Assembly (NCBI GenBank): GCA_030692685.1
Contig: JAUXZO010000131.1
Coordinates: forward strand, 1 to 62,585
Direction of reading: 5' to 3'
DNA length: 62,585 nt
DNA from: Acidovorax sp.
GTDB lineage: Bacteria > Pseudomonadota > Gammaproteobacteria > Burkholderiales > Burkholderiaceae_C
Below the pieces are notes generated by a model. That model was not told the DNA's origin. It worked only from the letters and a program-made list of their open reading frames with translations, and ran no database searches. Numbering within the stretch: the first letter of the stretch is position 1; each line of letters begins with the position of its first letter. Positions 52,200 to 62,585 of this stretch are shown here, piece by piece. Made by a program: the position numbers and the translations under genes.

Positions 52200-53801
52200 A
52201 TGAGTTCACCTCCTACTTCTCCCGCTCAGGCGGCGTCGCTGCCGCCACCCCGGCTGCAGTTGACGGGCATTACCAAGCGCTACCCGGCCGTGGTGGCCAA
52301 CAGCGGTGTGTCGCTGACGGTGCTGCCCGGTGAGATCCATGCGGTGCTGGGCGAAAACGGCGCGGGCAAGTCCACGCTGATGAAGGTCATCTACGGCTCG
52401 GTCAAGCCCGACGAAGGCAGCGTGTTGTTCAACGGCCAGGTGGTGCAGGTGCGCAACCCGCAAGAGGCACGCGCTTTGGGCATTGCCATGGTGTTCCAGC
52501 ACTTCAGCCTGTTTGACACCCTGACCGTGGCCGAGAACGTGTGGCTGGGCCTGGACAAAAGCCAGGCGCTGGCCGAGGTCACGCAGCGCATCACCGCCAA
52601 GGCGGCCGAATATGGCCTCGACATCGACCCCCTGCGCCCCGTGCACACCCTCTCGGTGGGCGAGATGCAGCGGGTAGAAATCATCCGCGCGCTGCTCACC
52701 AACCCCAAGGTGCTGATCCTGGACGAGCCCACCTCGGTGCTCACGCCGCAGGCGGTCGAAAAGCTTTTTGTGGTGCTGCGCAAGCTGGCCAGCGAGGGCT
52801 GCAGCATCCTCTACATCAGCCACAAGCTGCATGAAATCCGCGCGCTGTGCACCGCCTGCACCGTGCTGCGTGGCGGCAAGGTCACGGGCGTGTGCAACCC
52901 GGCGGAAGAATCCAATGCCTCCCTGTCGCGCCTGATGATCGGTGCAGAACCCCCCGCGCTGGAGCACCGTGCGGTGCAAACCGGCGCCACGGTGCTGCGC
53001 GTGCAGGGCTTGTCGCTGCCACGCGCTGACCAGTTTGGCGTGGACTTGATGGACCTGGACTTTGAGGTCAAGGCTGGTGAAGTGGTGGGGATTGCCGGTG
53101 TGTCGGGCAACGGACAAAGAGAGCTGCTGTATGCGCTGTCGGGCGAAGACCGGCGCGCCGAGCCTGCCAGCATTCAGGTGTCGGGTCAGAACGCGGGCCG
53201 CATGGGCCCCGGCCAGCGCCGCGCGCTGGGCCTGCATTTTGTGCCAGAAGAGCGCCTGGGCCGGGGTGCGGTACCCACCATGGGGCTTGCGCACAACCTG
53301 CTGCTCACGCGCACCAACTCGGTCAGCGGCAGTGGCTGGATCAAGGTGGGGGCGCTGCAAAAACACGCCGAGGCCATCATCCAGCGCTTCAACGTCAAGG
53401 CGGGCGGCCCCAACGCAGCGGCCAAGTCGCTGTCGGGTGGCAACCTTCAAAAGTTCATCGTGGGGCGCGAGATCGACGCCAACCCGAAACTGCTCATCGT
53501 CTCGCAACCCACCTGGGGCGTGGACGTGGGCGCTGCCGCGCAAATTCGCGGGTCGATTCTGGCGCTGCGCGATGCGGGTTGCGCGGTGCTGGTGGTCAGT
53601 GAGGAGCTGGACGAATTGTTTGAAATCTGCGACCGGCTGCACGTGGTGGCCAAGGGGCATCTGTCGCCCTCCGTGCCGCGTGCCAACGCCACGGTAGAGC
53701 GCATCGGCGAATGGATGAGTGGCCTGTGGAATGCCGATGTGCAGGCCCACCTGGCCCAACAACAGTCGCAAGCCCGGGCTGGGGAGGCGCAGCATGCTTA
53801 A
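52200..53801 (+). CDS. BMP-type ABC transporter, fused double ATPase (nucleoside/purine importer)
   Basis: ATPase of 533 residues with two nucleotide-binding domains. First: GENGAGKSTLMK, LSVGEMQRVEIIRAL, LILDEPTSVLTP. Second: GVSGNGQRELLYAL (degenerate Walker A), LSGGNLQKFIVGREI and LLIVSQPTWGVDVG (degenerate Walker B). This asymmetry is normal for the NupA/YufO/RfuB-type BMP importers of nucleosides and purines. It heads a four-gene operon with two permeases and a BMP receptor, and overlaps the first permease by 8 bp. Confidence 0.91.
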   Translation: MSSPPTSPAQAASLPPPRLQLTGITKRYPAVVANSGVSLTVLPGEIHAVLGENGAGKSTLMKVIYGSVKPDEGSVLFNGQVVQVRNPQEARALGIAMVFQHFSLFDTLTVAENVWLGLDKSQALAEVTQRITAKAAEYGLDIDPLRPVHTLSVGEMQRVEIIRALLTNPKVLILDEPTSVLTPQAVEKLFVVLRKLASEGCSILYISHKLHEIRALCTACTVLRGGKVTGVCNPAEESNASLSRLMIGAEPPALEHRAVQTGATVLRVQGLSLPRADQFGVDLMDLDFEVKAGEVVGIAGVSGNGQRELLYALSGEDRRAEPASIQVSGQNAGRMGPGQRRALGLHFVPEERLGRGAVPTMGLAHNLLLTRTNSVSGSGWIKVGALQKHAEAIIQRFNVKAGGPNAAAKSLSGGNLQKFIVGREIDANPKLLIVSQPTWGVDVGAAAQIRGSILALRDAGCAVLVVSEELDELFEICDRLHVVAKGHLSPSVPRANATVERIGEWMSGLWNADVQAHLAQQQSQARAGEAQHA

Positions 53802-54876
53802 GCTGGAACCGCGTCCCCAGGCTTCCAACCTCTGGACCTACGGCTCGCCGCTGCTCGCGGTGGTGGTGACCGTGCTGATTGGTGTGGCCTTGTTCATGGC
53901 GCTCGGCAAAGACCCCGTGCGGGGCCTGCAGGTCTTCTTCTGGGAGCCCATCAAGACGCCGTACGCCATGGGCGAACTCATGGTCAAGGCCACGCCGCTG
54001 CTGCTCATCGCGCTCGGGCTGGCGGTGTGTTTTCGCTCAAACGTGTGGAACATCGGTGCCGAAGGCCAGTTTGTGATTGGTGCTGTCACGGCCGGGGGCA
54101 TGGCCTTGCTGGCCGACAAGACCACCGGGCCCTGGATCGTGCCCGCCATTTTGCTGGCGGGCGTGCTGGGCGGCATGGCGTGGGCGGGGCTCACGGCGCT
54201 GCTGCGGGACAAGTTCAACGCCAATGAAATCCTGGTAAGCCTGATGCTGGTCTATGTGGCCACCTTGGTGCTGGGCTACCTGGTCTATGGCCCCTGGAAA
54301 GACCCCATGGGCTACAACTTTCCGCAGACCAAGACGTTTGAGAAGGTCACGCAGATCCCCCGGCTGATGCAGGGCTCGCGCATGTCGATCGGCCTGCTGC
54401 TGGCACTGGCGGGGGCGGCGGCACTGTGGGTGTTTCTGTTTCGCACGCGGGCCGGTTTTGCGCAGCAGGTGGGCGGCTTGGCACCTGCTGCGGCGCGTTA
54501 CGCGGGCTTCTCGTCGCGCCGCGCGTTGTGGACGGCGCTGCTCATTTCGGGCGGCGCAGCGGGCCTGGCCGGTGCACTGGAAGTGGCGGGGCCCATTGGT
54601 CAGCTCACCCCGTATGTGCCTGCAGGCTATGGTTTTGCGGCCATCATCGTGGCCTTTGTGGGGCGTTTGCACCCGGTAGGCATGATTCTTTCGGCCATTC
54701 TCATGAGCATGTTCTACATCGGCGGTGAACTGGCGCAATCGCGTTTGGGCTTGCCCAAGTCGCTAACGGGCGTGTTCCAGGGGTTGCTGCTGTTTACGCT
54801 GCTGGCCTGTGACACCTTGATCGCCTACCGCATTCGCTGGGTGTCTACCCCCTCAGCCAAAAAAGGAGGCAAGTGA
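53794..54876 (+). CDS. BMP-type ABC transporter permease 1
   Basis: Inner-membrane permease of 360 residues with about nine or ten hydrophobic segments; ALGLAVCFRSNVWNIGAEGQF, FNANEILVSLMLVYVA and ALLISGGAAGLAGALEVAGP are typical of the BPD_transp_2 (YufP/NupB) group. ATG 53794 sits in the end of the ATPase gene with GGGGAGGCGCAGC as ribosome-binding site, and its stop overlaps permease 2 (ATGA). Confidence 0.91.
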   Translation: MLKLEPRPQASNLWTYGSPLLAVVVTVLIGVALFMALGKDPVRGLQVFFWEPIKTPYAMGELMVKATPLLLIALGLAVCFRSNVWNIGAEGQFVIGAVTAGGMALLADKTTGPWIVPAILLAGVLGGMAWAGLTALLRDKFNANEILVSLMLVYVATLVLGYLVYGPWKDPMGYNFPQTKTFEKVTQIPRLMQGSRMSIGLLLALAGAAALWVFLFRTRAGFAQQVGGLAPAAARYAGFSSRRALWTALLISGGAAGLAGALEVAGPIGQLTPYVPAGYGFAAIIVAFVGRLHPVGMILSAILMSMFYIGGELAQSRLGLPKSLTGVFQGLLLFTLLACDTLIAYRIRWVSTPSAKKGGK

Positions 54877-55796
54877 TGGAATCCTACGCACTCCTGATCG
54901 GCGCCACGCTCAGCGCTGGCACCGTTCTGGCCATTGCGGCCCTGGGCCTGCTCATCAATGAAAAGGCAGGCATCGTCAATCTGGGCGCCGAGGGCATGAT
55001 GCTCTGTGCCGCCATTGCGGGCTTTGCCACTGTGGTGCACACGGGCAACACCTGGCTGGGGTTTGCGGCGGGCATGGCTGCCGGCGCGCTGCTGGCGGCC
55101 ATTTTTGGCGTGCTGGTGATCTGGCTCAACACCAACCAATACGCCACGGGGCTCGCGCTGTCGTTGTTCGGCGTCGGCTTTTCGGCGTTTGCGGGCATCA
55201 GCTACGTGCAGGCCAAGCTGCCAGAGCTGCCCAAGTACGCGATTCCGGTGCTGGGTGATGTGCCGCTGCTCGGGCCCGCGCTGTTTCGGCAGCACCCGCT
55301 GGTGTACATCACCATGCTGCTGGTGGCGGGGCTGATTTGGTTCCTGTACCGCTCGCGTGCAGGTTTGGTGCTACGTTCGGTGGGCGAGTCGCCCGAGTCT
55401 GCCCACGCACTGGGCTACCCCGTGCGCCGCATCCGTTTGGCCGCTGTGGTGGCCGGGGGTGCGCTGTGCGGGTTGGCGGGGTCTTATATCTCTACCGTCT
55501 ACACCCCGCTGTGGGTCGAAGGCATGGTCGCGGGGCGCGGCTGGATTGCGCTGGCGCTCACCACCTTTGCCACCTGGCGCCCGGCACGGGTGTTGCTTGG
55601 TGCTTACCTGTTTGGTGGCGTGACCATGCTGCAGTTCCATTTGCAGGCCACGGGCGTGCAGGTAGCCAGCCAGTTGCTGAGCATGCTGCCGTATGTGGCC
55701 ACCATCGTGGTGCTGGCGTTGATCTCGCGCAACCCGGCGTGGATCCGCATCAACATGCCCGCATCGCTGGGGAAGCCGTTTTATCCGGGCAGCTGA
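54873..55796 (+). CDS. BMP-type ABC transporter permease 2
   Basis: Inner-membrane permease of 307 residues, BPD_transp_2 (YufQ/NupC) group: GLLINEKAGIVNLGAEGMML, NTNQYATGLALSLFGVGFSA and GMVAGRGWIALALTTFATWRP (in part). Coupled by 4-bp overlap to permease 1, with AAAGGAGGC as ribosome-binding site. Pairs with permease 1 as heterodimer. Confidence 0.92.
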   Translation: MMESYALLIGATLSAGTVLAIAALGLLINEKAGIVNLGAEGMMLCAAIAGFATVVHTGNTWLGFAAGMAAGALLAAIFGVLVIWLNTNQYATGLALSLFGVGFSAFAGISYVQAKLPELPKYAIPVLGDVPLLGPALFRQHPLVYITMLLVAGLIWFLYRSRAGLVLRSVGESPESAHALGYPVRRIRLAAVVAGGALCGLAGSYISTVYTPLWVEGMVAGRGWIALALTTFATWRPARVLLGAYLFGGVTMLQFHLQATGVQVASQLLSMLPYVATIVVLALISRNPAWIRINMPASLGKPFYPGS

Positions 55797-55904
55797 AATG
55801 CCGGATGTCCGTGCCGCAGATGGGTGTTACCCAGTGGTAGATCGCCCCATAATTAGTGTTTTTCGCGTGTTTAACCCCCCCAACGTTCTCAAGAAGGAAC
55901 CGAC

Positions 55905-57071
55905 ATGACTGATCTGCAGAAACGCTCCATGCTCAAGGTGGCAGCGCTCTCCGCCATTGCCGCCGCTGCACTCGTGGGCTGTGGCAAGAAGGAAGAACCG
56001 GCACCGGCCCCTGCGCCCGCACCGGCCCCTGTGGCAGAGGCCCCGGCACCCAAGCCCGAGCCACTGAAGATCGCTTTTGCCTATGTTGGCCCCGTGGGCG
56101 ACGGCGGCTGGACGTTTGCACACGACAACGGCCGCAAGGCCATCGAAAAGGAATTCGGCGACAAGGTGGTGACCAGCTTTGTCGAAAGCGTGCCCGAATC
56201 GGCCGACGCCGAGCGCGTGCTGCGCGACATGGCCGGCCAAGGCAACAAGCTGATCTTTGGCACCACCTTTGGCTACATGAACTCCATTGAGAAGCTCGCT
56301 CCCGACTTCAAGGATGTGAAGTTCGAGCACGCCACCGGTTACAAGACGGCCGAGAACGTGCGGACTTACGACAGCCGCACCTACGAAGGCGCCTACATGG
56401 CTGGCGTGATCGCTGGCGCCATGACCAAGTCCAACACGCTGGGCGTGGTCGGCTCGGTGCCAATCCCTGAAGTGATCCGCAACATCAACAGCTTCACGAT
56501 GGGCGCCCAGTCGGTCAACCCCAAGATCAAGACCAAGGTGGTGTGGGTGAACGAGTGGTTTAGCCCACCGAAGGAAACCGAAGCCGCCACCAGCCTGATC
56601 AATGGCGGCGCCGACGTGCTGTTCCAGAACACCGACTCGGCTGCCGTTTTGAAGACAGCCCAAGAAAAGGGCAAGCGCGCCTTCGGTTGGGACAGCGACA
56701 TGACCGCTTACGGCCCCAAGGCCCACCTGGCATCTGCCGTGATCAACTGGGGCCCGTACTACATCAAGGCCACCAAAGACGCGCTGGAAGGCACCTGGAG
56801 CACGGGCCAGAGCTGGTGGGGCGTGAAGGAAGGCGCCATCGACATCGTCTCCATCGCCGAAGACGTGCCTGCCGACATCAAGACCAAGGTCGAAGAGATC
56901 AAGAAGGGCCTGGCCGCAGGCACCTACAACATCTGGAAGGGCCCCATCGTGGGTCAGGACGGCAAGGAAGTGTTGGCCAAGGATGTGGTCGCCGATGACA
57001 AGTTCTTGGGCGGCGTGAACTTCTACGTCAAGGGCGTGGAAGGCAAGATCCCCGGCGGCGAAAAGAAGTAA
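55905..57071 (+). CDS. BMP-family nucleoside/purine-binding lipoprotein
   Basis: Receptor of 388 residues. Lipoprotein signal with LVGC lipobox (Cys about residue 27), a Pro-Ala repeat linker (about 33-55), then the BMP fold: KIAFAYVGPVGDGGWTFAHD, IIFGTTFGYMNS-like segment, YEGAYMAGVIAGAMTKSN and GWDSDMTAYGPKAHLAS. The family (PnrA, BmpA, XanP-like) binds purine nucleosides, xanthine or related rings. AAGAAGGAACCGAC precedes the start. It is 109 bp behind permease 2 and followed by a terminator. Confidence 0.91.
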   Translation: MTDLQKRSMLKVAALSAIAAAALVGCGKKEEPAPAPAPAPAPVAEAPAPKPEPLKIAFAYVGPVGDGGWTFAHDNGRKAIEKEFGDKVVTSFVESVPESADAERVLRDMAGQGNKLIFGTTFGYMNSIEKLAPDFKDVKFEHATGYKTAENVRTYDSRTYEGAYMAGVIAGAMTKSNTLGVVGSVPIPEVIRNINSFTMGAQSVNPKIKTKVVWVNEWFSPPKETEAATSLINGGADVLFQNTDSAAVLKTAQEKGKRAFGWDSDMTAYGPKAHLASAVINWGPYYIKATKDALEGTWSTGQSWWGVKEGAIDIVSIAEDVPADIKTKVEEIKKGLAAGTYNIWKGPIVGQDGKEVLAKDVVADDKFLGGVNFYVKGVEGKIPGGEKK

Positions 57072-57115
57072 GTAAGAAAAAATCAGTGGGCTGATGGGCC
57101 TGCTGTACACAGAGA

Positions 57116-57142
57116 GGGCCGCCTGCGGGTGGCCCTTTTCTA
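57116..57142 (+). terminator. Intrinsic terminator after the BMP importer operon
   Basis: GGGCCGCC (57116-57123), TGCG loop, GGTGGCCC (57128-57135) with one G-U pair, then TTTTCTATTT. It separates the importer from the Rieske-adenine deaminase pair, although partial read-through is likely because the next start is only 35 bp away. Confidence 0.82.
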
Positions 57143-57176
57143 TTTCCGCTCCCGGCTTTACAAAAAGGATGAGCAG

Positions 57177-59212
<2,036 letters not shown>

Positions 59213-59259
59213 CGCAGCACGAGCTTGACAAGCTGGGTCGCCGCGCAGCGTGCCAAGCA

Positions 59260-59322
59260 GGTAGCAAATGCTATCAAAATAGTAGCTAATAACGCTTTAC
59301 AGATAAGCGCTAGTGGCTAAAT
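59260..59322. repeat. AGCGCTT palindromic element, copy H
   Basis: GTAGCAAATGCTATCAAAAT, AGTAGCTAATAACGCTTTAC and AGATAAGCGCTAGTGGCTAA: one arm AACGCTT mutated, the other AAGCGCT intact. Lies in the 362-bp gap after the adenine deaminase. Confidence 0.85.
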
Positions 59323-59424
59323 TGATGCTGAATCTGCTCGCCATTCCTCGGTGATGGCAGAGTGCCAGCGTGACATGGGCCGAAGGCGGATCTGCGGGAG
59401 GGTGCGCCGTATGAGTTCCGGGTA

Positions 59425-59444
59425 AACCCTACAATTGTGGGGTT
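59425..59444 (+). promoter_or_regulatory. Palindrome AACCC-TA-CAATTG-TG-GGGTT upstream of the chemoreceptor
   Basis: A 20-bp inverted repeat with arms AACCC/GGGTT and core CAATTG, about 130 bp before the chemoreceptor ATG. Probably an operator in its promoter region. Confidence 0.5.
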
Positions 59445-59458
59445 GTGTACCTGCCCGA

Positions 59459-59487
59459 AGCGCGCCATGCGCTCCGGGCGCTTTTTT
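59459..59487 (+). terminator. Terminator-like hairpin in the chemoreceptor leader
   Basis: AGCGC ... GCGCT followed by six T (59459-59487), with an alternative GCGC-TCCGG-GCGC inner stem, then GCCCGCGCGCGG. It is downstream of the palindrome and 88 bp before the ATG, so it would either end an upstream transcript or attenuate the chemoreceptor gene. Confidence 0.5.
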
Positions 59488-59574
59488 GCCCGCGCGCGGT
59501 GGTGTGTGTTGCGCTCCGTGGGGCAGCCGTTGTGCGCAGGCGTTGTGCATAGTTCTCCCGTCGGATTTCTCACC

Positions 59575-61149
59575 ATGTTTCTTCATCAACTTTCCATTGG
59601 CAAGCGCCTGACCCTGGTGCTGGGCGTGATTCTTTTGCTGTTTTTCGTCAGCAGCGTGGTTGCGGTTGTCAAACTGAACCAGCTGGGTGCGTTGATCGAC
59701 ACCATGGTGGACGAGAACGTCAAGACCGAGCGTGCGGGCGCGGACTGGCTCCTTAACACCACGGCGGGCGTGCAGCGTGCTGCGGCCATTGCCAAAAGCA
59801 GCGACGCCTCGTTGGTGCCTTATTTCGCACCGGCCACGGCCGCCGCCATCAGCGAGACCAACGAGCTGCAGAAGTTCATCGAGTCGAAGATGGATACGCC
59901 CGATGAAAAGCAGCTGTTTGCCAAGTTGGGCGAGCTGCGCCGGGCTTACCTCAGCGCGCGCGAGGAAGTCAGCAAGCTCAAGCAGGCGGGCGATGCCGAT
60001 GCAGCCGGCAAGGTCTTCACCGAACGGTTTGAGCCCACTTCGCGCGACTATGTGGCAGGCGTCAAGCAGATGGTGGACCTGCAGCGCAACCAGCTGGACG
60101 CCGCCGGCAAGCGCAGTGAAGCACTGCGCGCCCAGACCACGCTGCTGCTGCAGATCTGCACCGGCGTCACGCTGCTGCTGGGCGCCTTGCTGGCCTGGCT
60201 GCTGACCACCAGCATCACGCGCCCGCTGCGCCAGGCCGAGGCCATTGCAGAAACCATTGCCAACATGGACCTGACAGGCGCCCCCCAGGCGACCTACGCC
60301 AACGACGAAACCGGTCATCTGCTGCGATCCCTGGATGCCATGCGCAGTGCCCTGCACCGCTCGCTGCAGCAGGTGCGCGGCGTGGTGGACAGCATCTCCA
60401 CCGCCAGCACCCAGATCGCCATTGGCAACCAGGACCTGAGTGCCCGCACCGAGCAGACCGCCAGCAGCCTGCAGGAGACCGCCAGCTCGATGGAAGAGCT
60501 GACCAGCACCGTGCGCCAGAGCGCGGATTCGGCCGTGCAGGCCAACCAGCTGGCGGCTTCGGCTGCGCAGGTGGCACAACGTGGCGGGGACGTGGTGGCC
60601 CAGGTGGTGCACACCATGGACGACATCAATGCGAGCAGCAAGAAGATTTCCGACATCATCGGCACCATTGATGGCATTGCCTTCCAGACCAACATCCTGG
60701 CGCTGAACGCCGCCGTCGAGGCGGCCCGTGCCGGTGAGCAAGGCCGTGGTTTTGCCGTGGTGGCGAGCGAGGTGCGCAACCTGGCCCAGCGCAGCGCCGA
60801 AGCCGCCAAGGAGATCAAGACCCTGATCGGCGTGTCGGTCGAGAAGGTGGAGTCGGGCGCCGCGCTGGTACAAAACGCAGGCAGCACCATGAGCGAGATC
60901 GTGAGTTCGGTGCGCCGCGTGACCGACATCATTGGCGAGATCAGCGCCGCCGCATCCGAGCAGAGCCTGGGCATAGGCCAGGTCAACGTTGCGGTCAACC
61001 AGCTCGACCAGATGACTCAACAAAACGCGGCCTTGGTGGAAGAGTCCACCGCTGCGGCCGAGAGCCTGAAGGACCAGGCTGCACGCCTGGCAGACGTGGT
61101 GGGCGCCTTCCGTCTGGGCGCGCCCTCGCACGCCCCGCGCCTGAACTGA
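59575..61149 (+). CDS. Methyl-accepting chemotaxis protein
   Basis: Chemoreceptor of 524 residues. N-terminal helix 10-32, four-helix-bundle-like periplasmic domain (about 35-195, MCP 4HB type), second helix about 196-215, HAMP ([20 protein letters not shown]), then signalling domain with the hairpin tip [32 protein letters not shown] (in part) that docks CheA/CheW, and [20 protein letters not shown] methylation helices. ATG 59575 fits the helix start. Its location between adenine deaminase and a BMP purine-binding protein suggests purine taxis, directly or through that protein. Confidence 0.9.
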   Translation: MFLHQLSIGKRLTLVLGVILLLFFVSSVVAVVKLNQLGALIDTMVDENVKTERAGADWLLNTTAGVQRAAAIAKSSDASLVPYFAPATAAAISETNELQKFIESKMDTPDEKQLFAKLGELRRAYLSAREEVSKLKQAGDADAAGKVFTERFEPTSRDYVAGVKQMVDLQRNQLDAAGKRSEALRAQTTLLLQICTGVTLLLGALLAWLLTTSITRPLRQAEAIAETIANMDLTGAPQATYANDETGHLLRSLDAMRSALHRSLQQVRGVVDSISTASTQIAIGNQDLSARTEQTASSLQETASSMEELTSTVRQSADSAVQANQLAASAAQVAQRGGDVVAQVVHTMDDINASSKKISDIIGTIDGIAFQTNILALNAAVEAARAGEQGRGFAVVASEVRNLAQRSAEAAKEIKTLIGVSVEKVESGAALVQNAGSTMSEIVSSVRRVTDIIGEISAAASEQSLGIGQVNVAVNQLDQMTQQNAALVEESTAAAESLKDQAARLADVVGAFRLGAPSHAPRLN

Positions 61150-61219
61150 GTGCTTTGACGGCCGCATCAACCTTGTAGAGGCCGACCCTCCAGCTGATCG
61201 AACCAAGCTGCAAACCCAC

Positions 61220-61254
61220 CACCAGACGCGTCGCCCTGCGAGTCTGGTGTTTTT
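61220..61254 (+). terminator. Intrinsic terminator after the chemoreceptor
   Basis: CACCAGAC (61220-61227) and GTCTGGTG (61242-61249) form an 8-bp stem over a 14-nt loop, followed by TTTTT. The binding-protein gene downstream therefore needs its own promoter or read-through. Confidence 0.85.
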
Positions 61255-61281
61255 ACCAACTGGGCCATGTAGAGGACCACC

Positions 61282-62391
61282 ATGTACAAAAACCTCGCAG
61301 CCACGCTCGTAGCCGCCTGTTTTTTATCCCCCGTTTTTTCACAGCCTGTGCCGGGTAGAACCGCAAGCGCCAGTGCTGCACCGCCCGTCAAAGCCGGATT
61401 CGTCTACGTCTCCCCGATCACCGAAGCGGGCTGGACCCGCCAGCACGACGAAGGCCGCAAGGCCGTGGAGGCTGCGCTGGGCAGCCAGGTGAAGACCACC
61501 TTCGTCGAGAACGTGGCCGAAGGTGCGGATGCCGAGCGCGTGATCCGCGACCTGGCCGCCACCGGCCACCAGATCATCTTCACCCCCAGTTTTGGCTACA
61601 TGGAGCCCACGCTCAAGGTGGCGCAGGACTTCCCCCAAGTCAAGTTCGAGTCCATCACCGGCTACAAGACCGCGCCCAACTTGGCCACCGCCAACGCGCG
61701 CTACTACGAGGGCCGCTACCTGGCTGGCATTGCCGCGGGCCGCATGAGCAAGACCGGTGTGGCTGGTTTTGTGGCGGGTTTCCCCATCCCGGAGGTGCTG
61801 CAGGGCATCAATGCCTTCACGCTGGGCATGCGTTCCGTCAACCCGCAGGCCACCGTCAAGGTGGTGTGGCTCAACGTGTGGTTTGACCCGCCCAAGGAGC
61901 GCGACGCCGCCATGGCCTTGTTCAACCAGGATGTGGATGTGATCGCCTTCCACACCGGCTCCACAGCCGTGATGGCGGCTGCGCAGGAGCGGGGCAAGAT
62001 GGCCGTGGCCTACCACTCGGACATGCGCCGCACGGGGCCTGATGCGCAGATCGTGGCCGTGACGCACCAGTGGGGCGCGTATTACACCGAGCGGGTGCGG
62101 GCTGTACAAAACGGCACCTGGAAAAGCGCCAGCCTGTGGGGCGGCGTGCGCGAAGGCATGATCCGCGTCGGCGACTTTGGCCCCCGCGTGCCTGCCGCCG
62201 TACAGCAGGAAGTGCTGGCCGCGCAAAAGGCCATCGGTGCCGGCAGACTGCTACCTTTCCGCGCGGGCAAGGCGCCGGTGCGCGACAACGTCGGGCAAGA
62301 GCGGATCGCTGCGGGCCAGGCGCTGTCGGATGCACAAATATTGCAGATGAACTGGCTCGTGGAGGGCGTCGTGGGCAAGCTGGCCCATTGA
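61282..62391 (+). CDS. Second BMP-family binding protein, orphan
   Basis: Periplasmic protein of 369 residues: signal peptide MYKNLAATLVAACFLSPVFS, then KAGFVYVSPITEAGWTRQHDEG, VIRDLAATGHQIIFTPSFGYME, YYEGRYLAGIAAGRMSKTG and VAYHSDMRRTGPDAQIV. It is clearly related to the receptor at 55905 but is soluble rather than a lipoprotein (no lipobox Cys) and has no transporter genes next to it. It may feed the BMP importer 6 kb upstream or act as a ligand-presenting protein for the adjacent chemoreceptor. Confidence 0.88.
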   Translation: MYKNLAATLVAACFLSPVFSQPVPGRTASASAAPPVKAGFVYVSPITEAGWTRQHDEGRKAVEAALGSQVKTTFVENVAEGADAERVIRDLAATGHQIIFTPSFGYMEPTLKVAQDFPQVKFESITGYKTAPNLATANARYYEGRYLAGIAAGRMSKTGVAGFVAGFPIPEVLQGINAFTLGMRSVNPQATVKVVWLNVWFDPPKERDAAMALFNQDVDVIAFHTGSTAVMAAAQERGKMAVAYHSDMRRTGPDAQIVAVTHQWGAYYTERVRAVQNGTWKSASLWGGVREGMIRVGDFGPRVPAAVQQEVLAAQKAIGAGRLLPFRAGKAPVRDNVGQERIAAGQALSDAQILQMNWLVEGVVGKLAH

Positions 62392-62429
62392 CACCGACCT
62401 CCAGTACCGCGCCCCAGCCGTCCCGGAAT

Positions 62430-62448
62430 CCCCATATCTACTATGGGG
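62430..62448 (+). promoter_or_regulatory. Palindrome CCCCATA-TCTAC-TATGGGG before guanine deaminase
   Basis: A perfect 7-bp inverted repeat with a 5-nt spacer, 46 bp upstream of the next ATG. It may be an operator or a weak hairpin at the end of the binding-protein gene. GTATAC follows at 62455-62460. Confidence 0.5.
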
Positions 62449-62493
62449 CGCTCCGTATACAAGCGGTGCCCCCTTGCCGCTAAGCTTGCTGCC

Positions 62494-62585
62494 ATGCCTG
62501 TATACCGATCTGCCCTTTTGCGCTTTGCCGACGACGGCACGGCCCTGTATGACCCAGATGGCCTGCTGGCCACGGGCCCCGATGC
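62494..62585 (+). CDS. guaD: Guanine deaminase, N-terminal fragment (runs off the window)
   Basis: Thirty codons, partial: MPVYRSALLRFADDGTALYD then PDGLLATGPDA, open at the window edge. The YRxALLxF start and YDxDGLL-x2-GPD pattern is the family-wide N-terminus of GuaD, the zinc amidohydrolase that deaminates guanine to xanthine. The purine context (adenine deaminase, xanthine dehydrogenase) supports this. The catalytic domain is not visible here. Confidence 0.7.
   Translation, partial: MPVYRSALLRFADDGTALYDPDGLLATGPD

Larger units (their letters stand above)
59213..59574. other. Gap before the chemoreceptor
   Basis: No gene. Holds an unrelated AGCGCTT palindrome copy, a 20-bp palindrome and a terminator-like hairpin, each listed separately. 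Confidence 0.65.

Overview
The window looks like a chromosomal segment of a beta-proteobacterium of the order Burkholderiales, most likely family Comamonadaceae (Acidovorax-like). The evidence is high GC, the gene repertoire, and several families of dispersed intergenic repeats that I associate with that family: a GCTTCGACAGGCTCAGCCCGAACGG element, an AGCGCTT/AAGCGCT palindrome, and a CCCCTCGGGG element. I see no rRNA, tRNA, CRISPR array, transposase or phage gene.

Layout. 1-9.1 kb holds housekeeping and mixed genes: an orphan urea ABC ATPase (urtE), a PAP2 phosphatase, a lipid-kinase-like protein, a metallophosphoesterase, a class III nucleotide cyclase fused to a PilZ-like domain, an MFS exporter and an AlaC-type aminotransferase. 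9.25-19.1 kb is an iron-starvation locus. A sigma-70 promoter overlapped by a Fur box drives a FecI sigma factor, then FecR, an STN-containing TonB receptor, two paralogous Asp-box beta-propeller proteins without signal peptides, an ABC-exporter membrane domain without ATPase, a Bfd-type ferredoxin and an unknown 143-residue protein. 19.4-20.2 kb is an orphan ureD.

20.4-30.2 kb is a minus-strand N-heterocycle catabolic operon under a RutR-like TetR regulator. It encodes a nucleobase-type deaminase, a stand-alone 2Fe-2S ferredoxin, a flavodoxin-fold oxidoreductase, a CodA-like amidohydrolase, a RutC/RidA protein, a creatininase-family amidohydrolase, an NMT1/THI5-type ABC importer and an FAD-linked oxidase. 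30.4-33.6 kb contains a 2OG-Fe(II) oxygenase and an NMT1-type binding protein. Each is preceded by a copy of the same structured leader RNA, which I read as a xanthine (NMT1-motif) riboswitch. 33.7-40.2 kb is the four-carbon acid-sugar (erythronate/threonate) operon otnI-otnC-otnK-ltnD-permease with a GntR regulator. 40.3-43.1 kb is another NMT1-type ABC importer. 43.4-46.6 kb holds an HDOD protein and malic enzyme.

46.8-62.6 kb is a purine catabolic region: a decayed NCS2 purine permease, xdhB and xdhA (xdhA carries two repeat-derived in-frame insertions), a LysR regulator, a BMP-family nucleoside/purine ABC importer, a Rieske oxygenase translationally coupled to adenine deaminase, a chemoreceptor, a second BMP binding protein and the start of guanine deaminase. 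The parts fit one physiology: sensing, import, deamination and oxidation of purines and related N-heterocycles as nitrogen or carbon sources, beside an independent iron-uptake island.
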